Of a stretch of 64,000 bases of DNA, positions 58,765-64,000 are shown piece by piece (positions within the stretch are counted from its first letter, which is position 1; each line of letters opens with the position of its first letter). The notes beneath the pieces were generated by a model, which did not search any database, was not told where the DNA came from, and worked only from the letters and a program-made list of their open reading frames with translations. The position numbers were made by a program, and so were the translations under genes. The DNA is from Bacillota bacterium (GTDB lineage: Bacteria; Bacillota; Clostridia; Acetivibrionales; DTU013), in contig JAEYOP010000060.1 of NCBI GenBank assembly GCA_023411575.1, positions 68,192 through 132,191 of the forward strand. The letters are read 5' to 3'.

Positions 58765-59462
58765 GCGAGGAACTGAATTTTATTTACAATAACTGTGACA
58801 GGATCCGGGAAAGGATGAGCGCCGCGGCCCGGAGAGCCGGGAGGGATCCGGCGGACGTAAAGCTGATCGCCGTAAGTAAGACGGTGGATCCGGACAGGAT
58901 CCGGAAGGCGCTGGAATGGGGAATCGCGGATCTTGGCGAAAACAGGGTTCAGGAATTGTGCGACAAGGCCGATATACTGGATGGAGGGTTCCGCTGGCAT
59001 CTGATCGGGCATTTGCAGACGAATAAGGTGAAGTACATTATCGACAAGGTCGGAATGATCCATTCCCTGGACCGGATGGAGCTGGCGGAAGAGATTCAGA
59101 AGCGGGCGGAAAAGGCCGGGAGGGTCGTTGAAGCCCTGGTCCAGGTCAATGTTGCGGCAGAGGACACCAAATTCGGGATAAGTCCGGAGGAAGCCCTTGG
59201 CTTCATCCGCAATGTGGCAGAAATGGGAAATATTAAGATAAAAGGACTGATGACGATCGCCCCGCTGGCGGAAAGCCCGGAAGAGGTGCGGTGGGTGTTC
59301 GCGGGCCTTAGAAAATTGCTTATTGACATAAGGAAGGAAAATATTGATAATATAGATATGGATTGCCTCTCCATGGGCATGAGCAACGATTTTGAGGTTG
59401 CGATCGAGGAAGGCGCCACGATGGTGAGAATCGGGACAGCCCTATTTGGAAAGCGAAGCTGA
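58761..59462 (+). CDS. ylmE: YggS/PLPBP-family pyridoxal-phosphate homeostasis protein
   Basis: 233 aa, a single-domain PLP-binding TIM barrel like the N-terminal half of alanine racemase. PLP lysine in VKLIAVSKTVDPDRIRKALE (about 37), FRWHLIGHLQTNKVKYII (about 76-93), LSMGMSNDFEVAIEEGATMV near the C-terminus binding the phosphate. Non-enzymatic; buffers PLP and influences amino-acid balance. Its ATG overlaps the HlyD-like stop. Confidence 0.95.
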   Translation: MSEELNFIYNNCDRIRERMSAAARRAGRDPADVKLIAVSKTVDPDRIRKALEWGIADLGENRVQELCDKADILDGGFRWHLIGHLQTNKVKYIIDKVGMIHSLDRMELAEEIQKRAEKAGRVVEALVQVNVAAEDTKFGISPEEALGFIRNVAEMGNIKIKGLMTIAPLAESPEEVRWVFAGLRKLLIDIRKENIDNIDMDCLSMGMSNDFEVAIEEGATMVRIGTALFGKRS

Positions 59463-59561
59463 AATACCGCCGGGAGCCGCGCTTCCGGTGTTTACCGCTG
59501 CAGCAGGCGTCAGGCGGAACGTGCCGGCTGCATAACTAAAGAAAAACGGAGGGAACTACAA

Positions 59562-60029
59562 ATGTCAAGCCTGTTGAACAAGATGTTGAATCTCGTCGGC
59601 TGGGAGTCCGAGGAAGAGGAGCTTGTCGACGAAATCCAGGAAGAAGAAAAGGAATCAACCTTCCAGACCCCGAACTATCTGCATTCCATTTCGAAAAAAT
59701 CACAGCAGAATCAGAGCAAGGTTGTCAATATTCATTCGAACAACCAGTTCAAGGTTGTCATTATGCAGCCGGAAACCTTTGACGACGCCCGTGAGATTTG
59801 CGACCATCTCAAGAACAAGAAGCCGGTAGTCGTAAATGTAGAAAGCCTCAACAAGGAGACGGCCCAGAGAGTGATCGATTTTCTCAGCGGTTCCGTGTAC
59901 GCTTTGGACGGCGACATCCAGAAGGTATCCGCCGGGATCTTCCTCATTGCTCCCAATAATGTGGACATCATGGGGGATTACAAGGATGAACTCAAAAGCA
60001 GGGGAGCAGCCTTTCCATGGGTGAAATAG
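59562..60029 (+). CDS. sepF: Cell division protein SepF
   Basis: 155 aa. SepF bundles FtsZ and tethers it to the membrane through its N-terminal amphipathic helix (SLLNKMLNLVGWES, residues 2-15). An acidic/Gln linker follows, then the SepF domain (about 72-155: FKVVIMQPETFDDAREICDH, KKPVVVNVESLNKETAQRVI, DFLSGSVYALDGDIQKVS). Since the FtsA-like protein in this window is atypical, SepF may be the main Z-ring anchor here, which is inference. Confidence 0.96.
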   Translation: MSSLLNKMLNLVGWESEEEELVDEIQEEEKESTFQTPNYLHSISKKSQQNQSKVVNIHSNNQFKVVIMQPETFDDAREICDHLKNKKPVVVNVESLNKETAQRVIDFLSGSVYALDGDIQKVSAGIFLIAPNNVDIMGDYKDELKSRGAAFPWVK

Positions 60030-60074
60030 CCAATCGCTGCGGAAGAAATCGACCGGTCGAATCGGAGGAAACGG

Positions 60075-60344
60075 ATGAACTCACTGTACGTTCTCATGGC
60101 ACTATTATTTGATGCAATCGAAATAATCATTCTGGTCAGGGTTTTTATATCGTGGCTGCCCGTACCGCGGGACCACAGGCTTGTCGATCTGCTGTACCGG
60201 CTGACGGAGCCCATTTTGGCGCCGATCCGTTCGCTGATCGAACGGTTTACGGCCGGCCGGAACATGATGTTTGACTTTTCGCCCATTGTTGCGTTTTTGC
60301 TGATCGGGCTGATCCGGAATCTTGTTCTGAGCCTGCTTCGCTAA
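60075..60344 (+). CDS. ylmG: YggT-family membrane protein
   Basis: 89 aa, two transmembrane helices (about 4-26 and 66-86) around the conserved FISWLPVPRDHRLVDLLYRL then TEPILAPIRSLI. Implicated in division-site or osmotic functions in other bacteria; exact role unclear. Third gene of the sepF group; ylmH starts 3 nt after its stop. Confidence 0.94.
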   Translation: MNSLYVLMALLFDAIEIIILVRVFISWLPVPRDHRLVDLLYRLTEPILAPIRSLIERFTAGRNMMFDFSPIVAFLLIGLIRNLVLSLLR

Positions 60345-60347
60345 AGG

Positions 60348-61145
60348 ATGATGCGCAGCAGGGAGGAATTGTTGAAATCCATCGACCGGCAGGAAGACCG
60401 GATTGTCCTCGCCCACTTGCTGGACAGGGCCGAATTCGCCGCCAGGGTGCGCAAGCCTTCCCATACGGAATTCCTTGACCCTCATCAGCTCATGCTGGCC
60501 GAGAGGGTTTTGGCATTTTATGGCGGCGATTACGAATTCTTCGGAGGATTTCCCGGCGCGGAGAGGGCGATCGCCCTGTTTTACCCGGATTATACGGAGG
60601 AGGACGAACGGGATGAATACCGGGAGTCGGTCTTCAAGGTGCTGGAAGTTCGTCCCAACGCCAGGGGGAGCCTTTCGCACCGGGATTATCTGGGGGCCCT
60701 GATGGGGCTGGGGATCAAGCGGGAAATAACAGGCGATATCCTGGTGGAAGAGGAAAAATGCAGCATCGTTGTCCTGGAGGAAATAGCGGATTATATTGCT
60801 TCCAACCTTCTTAAGGTGGGAAATACTGGCGTAAATACGACGATAGTGGATATAATGAATTTGTCGGCTCCCGAGCCGAAAGAGCGGGAGATCCGCACGA
60901 CCGTTGCCGCTTTAAGGCTGGACAGCGTTTGTGCGCCGGCCTTCGGAATATCCAGGAGCAAGTCGGCCGAATGGATCAAGGCGGGAAAGGTCAACCTAAA
61001 CTGGGAAGCATCCCAGAACCCGGACAAGGCGGTCCGGGAGGGGGATACCATCAGCATCCGGGGCAAGGGCAGAGCCGTATTGGAAAAAGTCGGAGGAAGA
61101 ACGCGTAAGGACCGGCTGGCAATTATCATCCGAAAATTAGTGTAA
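60348..61145 (+). CDS. ylmH: S4-domain RNA-binding protein YlmH
   Basis: 265 aa. An N-terminal YlmH domain (about 1-165, including SHRDYLGALMGLGIKREITG and GDILVEE) and a C-terminal S4 domain (ISRSKSAEWIKAGKVNLNWE, about 205-224). In Bacillus YlmH acts on ribosomes in rescue of stalled nascent chains, and in Streptococcus it affects division. Two adjacent ATGs are possible starts. Confidence 0.94.
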   Translation: MMRSREELLKSIDRQEDRIVLAHLLDRAEFAARVRKPSHTEFLDPHQLMLAERVLAFYGGDYEFFGGFPGAERAIALFYPDYTEEDERDEYRESVFKVLEVRPNARGSLSHRDYLGALMGLGIKREITGDILVEEEKCSIVVLEEIADYIASNLLKVGNTGVNTTIVDIMNLSAPEPKEREIRTTVAALRLDSVCAPAFGISRSKSAEWIKAGKVNLNWEASQNPDKAVREGDTISIRGKGRAVLEKVGGRTRKDRLAIIIRKLV

Positions 61146-61158
61146 AGAGGTGGTTGAA

Positions 61159-61614
61159 ATGAATTATACCCCCAACGATCTTCAGAATCTTACCTTTAAG
61201 AAATCTTTGCTGGGATACAGTGAAGATGCGGTAAACGATGTATTGGATAAAATTATTGAAGACTACAGCGCATACATAAGGGAGAATGTCGAATTAAAGG
61301 ACAAGCTTGCCCTGCTGAACGACGGGCTGCAGCATTACAAGACCATCGAGGAATCCCTGCAGAACACCCTGCTGGTGGCGCAGCAGACCGGGGAGGATAT
61401 CAAGAAGAATGCCTACGAGAAGGCGGAGAACGTCATAAAGGAAGCCGAGCTCAGGGCCCAGAGGCTGATCAACGACGCGAACCAGGAGGTCGTCAAGATC
61501 AACTTTGAATATGAAGAAATGAAGAAAAAACTGCATATATTCAAGTCGAAATGCGAAATGCTATTGATGTCCCAGATGGAACTCCTGAAGCAGATGTTCG
61601 AAGAACAGGCGTGA
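61159..61614 (+). CDS. divIVA: DivIVA-like protein
   Basis: 151-aa coiled-coil protein that binds negatively curved membrane at poles and septa. The N-terminal lipid-binding domain (YTPNDLQNLTFKKSLLGYSE, DAVNDVLDKIIEDY) is followed by the coiled coil (about 30-70 and 80-150). Start: ATG with AAAGAGG eight nucleotides upstream, three codons inside the longer GTG reading. Last gene of the division cluster, before the ileS T-box. Confidence 0.95.
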   Translation: MNYTPNDLQNLTFKKSLLGYSEDAVNDVLDKIIEDYSAYIRENVELKDKLALLNDGLQHYKTIEESLQNTLLVAQQTGEDIKKNAYEKAENVIKEAELRAQRLINDANQEVVKINFEYEEMKKKLHIFKSKCEMLLMSQMELLKQMFEEQA

Positions 61615-61693
61615 TGCGGGGCGGAGGGAAGGGTCCCTTGTCCCGGTTCAGCCGTGCCGGTTGTAACCGGCTGTGCCGGATGGAAGCTGGGCG

Positions 61694-61722
61694 TTGACAG
61701 CAGGGGAACCGTGTTGTATAAT
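61694..61722 (+). promoter_or_regulatory. ileS promoter
   Basis: Consensus TTGACA (61694-61699), 17 bp, consensus TATAAT (61717-61722). Confidence 0.9.
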
Positions 61723-61740
61723 TCTTTTTAATATTCAATT

Positions 61741-62019
61741 GCTGTGAATGGAACGAGTAGAGAGTGAATCCCTTACAGAGAGCAGACGGCCGATGCGAGT
61801 CTGCAGGGCCAGCCCTTGAAAATCCTCCAGGAGCCGCTTCCTGAAAGCGCCGGTCCGTTTCCCGAATGATCCGGGAGGATCGCCGCAAGTATGAAAAGCC
61901 GGGTCACACCGTTACCTGTGGAATCAAGCGACCGTCGGACCAGTCCGGCGGTAATCCGGGTGGTACCGCGCGAGGTTGAGATCCTCTCGTCCCTGTATTT
62001 GGGAGCGAGGGGTTTTTTA
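61741..62019 (+). promoter_or_regulatory. T-box riboswitch controlling ileS
   Basis: The leader reads uncharged tRNA and prevents termination when isoleucine is short. Visible parts: the AGTAGAGAG stretch at the base of stem I, the AGAGAGC-type distal element, the T-box core TGGTACCGCG (61961-61970) that pairs with the tRNA acceptor end, and a terminator (CCTCTCGT at 61983-61990 with GCGAGGGG at 62005-62012, then six T). An ATC triplet at 61822-61824 is in a suitable place to be the isoleucine specifier, but I did not fold stem I to prove it. Confidence 0.92.
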
Positions 62020-62079
62020 TTGCCGGGGCGGCGGAAGGCCGGCCCTCAATTGTAGAAAGATCGACAAGGAGAGGTTTTT

Positions 62080-64000
62080 ATGTACAAAAAAGTATCCACG
62101 GATCTGAAATTTGTAGAACGGGAAAAGGAAGTCCTTCAGTACTGGAAGGAAAAGCGGATATTCGAAAAGAGTATGGATTACAGGAAGGGCGCCGAAACGT
62201 TCACTTTCTATGACGGGCCGCCGACGGCCAACGGCAAGCCGCATATCGGGCATATCCTGACCCGCTGTATGAAGGATATCATTCCTAGGTACAAATTCAT
62301 GAAGGGCTACGACGTCCTTCGGAAAGCCGGCTGGGATACCCACGGACTTCCGGTGGAACTGGAAGTGGAAAAGCTCCTGGGGATAAACGGCAAGCCGCAG
62401 ATCGAGGAATATGGAGTGGAGCCGTTCATCCAGAAATGCAAGGAGAGCGTGTGGAAATACAAGCGAGAGTGGGAGGAAATGAGCGACCGTGTCGGCTTCT
62501 GGGCGGATATGGAGGACCCGTACGTAACCTACCACAATACCTATATCGAATCCGAATGGTGGGCGCTGAGGCAGATCTGGGACAAAGACCTCCTTTACAA
62601 GGGACACAAGATCGTGCCGTACTGCCCGCGCTGCGGAACCTCGCTTTCGAGCCATGAGGTTGCCCAGGGCTACAAGGATGTCAAGGAAGCCTCCATCTTC
62701 GTGAAATTCAAGGTAAAAGGCGAACCGGGCGTTTTCCTGATGGCCTGGACCACTACGCCGTGGACGCTGCCCTCCAACGTCGCTCTTACGGTCAATCCCG
62801 ACGAAACCTATATCCGGGCGAAGTGTGGAGACGAAACCTACATCCTCGCACAGGCCCTTGCCCCATCCGTACTGAAGGGAGACTTCAGCGTGGTTTCCAG
62901 TTGCAAGGGACGCGAGCTGTTCGGCCTGGAATACGAGCCGCTGTTTGATTTTGCAAAACCGGAAAAGAAAGCCTACTACGTGGTATGCGACAACTTTGTA
63001 ACGCTGACGGACGGTACCGGAATCGTGCATACGGCGCCCGCCTTCGGTGAAGACGACGCCAAGGTCGGAAGGGCGAACGACCTGCCGTTTGTACAGATGG
63101 TCAACGAGCAGGGCGAATTCATTGAGGAAGTGACCCCATGGAAAGGCATGTTTGTAAAGGATGCCGATCCGGGTATTATAAAGGAACTGAACGCAAAAGG
63201 CCTGCTTTATAAAGTAATGGACTACGAGCATTCCTACCCGTTCTGCTGGCGCTGCGACACGCCGCTTCTCTACTATGCGCGCGACACCTGGTTCATCAAG
63301 ATGACGGCAATAAAGGATAAGCTGCTCAAGAACTGCAACAGCATCAACTGGATGCCGGATAATATCCGGGAGGGCCGTATGGGCAACTTCCTGGAGAATG
63401 TTGTGGACTGGGGCCTCAGTCGTTCCAGGTATTGGGGAACGCCGCTGCCGATCTGGGAATGTAAATGCGGACACCGCCACCTGATAGGCAGTATTGCCGA
63501 ACTGAAGGAAATGGGTGAAAACGTGCCGGACGATATCGAGCTGCATAAACCGTTCATCGATGAAGTCCAAGTGAAATGTCCGAAGTGCTCGGGCGACATG
63601 AAGAGGGTTTCCGAAGTCATCGACTGCTGGTTTGACTCCGGTGCGATGCCCTTTGCACAATGGCATTATCCTTTTGAAAACAAGGAAAAGTTTGAACAGA
63701 ATTATCCGGCCCACTTCATAAGCGAAGCAATCGACCAGACCAGGGGCTGGTTCTATACGCTGCTTGCCATCTCGACGCTGCTCTTTGACGAGCCGGCCTT
63801 CAAAAACGTAATCGTGCTGGGCCACGTCAACGACAAGGACGGACAGAAAATGAGCAAGCACAAAGGAAATGTCGTGGATCCCTGGTCGATCCTCGACAAG
63901 CAGGGCTCCGACGCGGTCCGCTGGTATTTTTACACCGGCAGCGCGCCATGGCTGCCCAGCCGTTTCTATGAAGAAGCGGTGAGCGAAAGCCAGCGCAAGT
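62080..64000 (+). CDS. ileS: Isoleucyl-tRNA synthetase (3' end cut off by window edge)
   Basis: 640 codons of a class I synthetase that charges tRNA-Ile; the frame is open to the window end. HIGH motif in GPPTANGKPHIGHILTRCMK (about 47-66), the GWDTHGLPVE element, the CP1 editing domain from about 190 (MAWTTTPWTLPSNVALTVNP), and the KMSKS-type loop DGQKMSKHKGNVVDP (about 588-602). Motif details (KGHKIVPYCPRCGTSLSSHE, KMSKH) fit the eukaryote/archaea-like type 2 IleRS found in many Clostridia, a class known for low mupirocin sensitivity. AGGAGAGG ribosome-binding site; preceded by a T-box. Confidence 0.96.
   Translation, partial: MYKKVSTDLKFVEREKEVLQYWKEKRIFEKSMDYRKGAETFTFYDGPPTANGKPHIGHILTRCMKDIIPRYKFMKGYDVLRKAGWDTHGLPVELEVEKLLGINGKPQIEEYGVEPFIQKCKESVWKYKREWEEMSDRVGFWADMEDPYVTYHNTYIESEWWALRQIWDKDLLYKGHKIVPYCPRCGTSLSSHEVAQGYKDVKEASIFVKFKVKGEPGVFLMAWTTTPWTLPSNVALTVNPDETYIRAKCGDETYILAQALAPSVLKGDFSVVSSCKGRELFGLEYEPLFDFAKPEKKAYYVVCDNFVTLTDGTGIVHTAPAFGEDDAKVGRANDLPFVQMVNEQGEFIEEVTPWKGMFVKDADPGIIKELNAKGLLYKVMDYEHSYPFCWRCDTPLLYYARDTWFIKMTAIKDKLLKNCNSINWMPDNIREGRMGNFLENVVDWGLSRSRYWGTPLPIWECKCGHRHLIGSIAELKEMGENVPDDIELHKPFIDEVQVKCPKCSGDMKRVSEVIDCWFDSGAMPFAQWHYPFENKEKFEQNYPAHFISEAIDQTRGWFYTLLAISTLLFDEPAFKNVIVLGHVNDKDGQKMSKHKGNVVDPWSILDKQGSDAVRWYFYTGSAPWLPSRFYEEAVSESQRK

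Noticed and set aside
62017..63861. A 614-codon minus-strand open frame
   Set aside because: Antisense of ileS, whose HIGH, editing and KMSKS motifs are unmistakable on the plus strand.
1..64000. tRNA or rRNA genes, prophage or transposase genes
   Set aside because: No cloverleaf, rRNA core sequence, integrase or transposase was recognised by eye; a tRNAscan or ISfinder search could still find something weak.

Overview
This window is a 64-kb stretch of chromosome from an endospore-forming, anaerobic-type Firmicute of the class Clostridia. The complete spoIIIAA-AH operon, spoIVB, spo0A, a tiny spoVM, ylbJ, the sepF-ylmG-ylmH-divIVA cluster, the CD1247-type acidic protein and the clostridial gene orders (rpmB/recG/rsmD/coaD; aroQ-pepQ-efp-spoIIIA; nusB-xseAB-ispA-dxs-tlyA-argR-recN-spoIVB-spo0A) all point there. 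Most of it is fairly GC-rich core sequence. The first 3.8 kb are visibly more AT-rich and carry accessory genes. I cannot name the species from sequence alone.

Layout. 1-3.8 kb: accessory segment with a cut-off Cys-rich DUF3795 protein, a WYL-domain regulator behind a hairpin-rich leader, a truncated membrane protein and a nucleotidyltransferase-GrpB fusion. 3.8-7.3 kb: leftward acyl-CoA synthetase with its cupin regulator, and a LysR regulator divergent from purL. 7.4-19.2 kb: single-chain FGAM synthase, ornithine aminotransferase, glycogen synthase, endonuclease III, an FtsA-like protein with C-terminal repeats, and a GGDEF enzyme. 19.4-26.1 kb: rpmB, spoVM (23 aa, opposite strand), recG, rsmD, coaD, a coiled-coil protein, ylbJ and ilvE. 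26.3-33.4 kb: chemoreceptor, yqeG, aroE, prepilin peptidase, comFB, aroQ, an M24 peptidase, efp and the CD1247-type protein. 33.5-39.7 kb: lepB and the spoIIIA operon. 39.8-44.1 kb: Asp23/AmaP/DUF2273 trio, nusB, xseAB, ispA. 44.2-45.7 kb: a roughly 0.65-kb gene-free stretch with its own promoter, followed by a four-helix membrane protein. I interpret these as an OLE RNA (Ornate, Large, Extremophilic) and its partner OapA. 45.7-54.4 kb: dxs, tlyA, NAD kinase, argR, recN, spoIVB, spo0A. 54.4-64 kb: MerR/RacA-like regulator, RluA-type pseudouridine synthase, methionine-gamma-lyase-like enzyme, HlyD-like protein, the ylmE-sepF-ylmG-ylmH-divIVA division cluster, and ileS behind a T-box.

How the genes work together. 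Sporulation is the strongest theme: Spo0A commits the cell, SpoIIIAA-AH build the mother-cell side of the feeding-tube channel, SpoIVB signals from forespore to mother cell, and SpoVM anchors the coat. Isoprenoid supply (ispA, dxs) brackets the OLE/OapA unit, the most unusual system here. The last 8 kb is a division/peripheral-growth cluster.

Limits: no searches or folding programs were run. Family names come from recognised motifs and gene order; promoter calls are by eye; starts were chosen from visible ribosome-binding sites.
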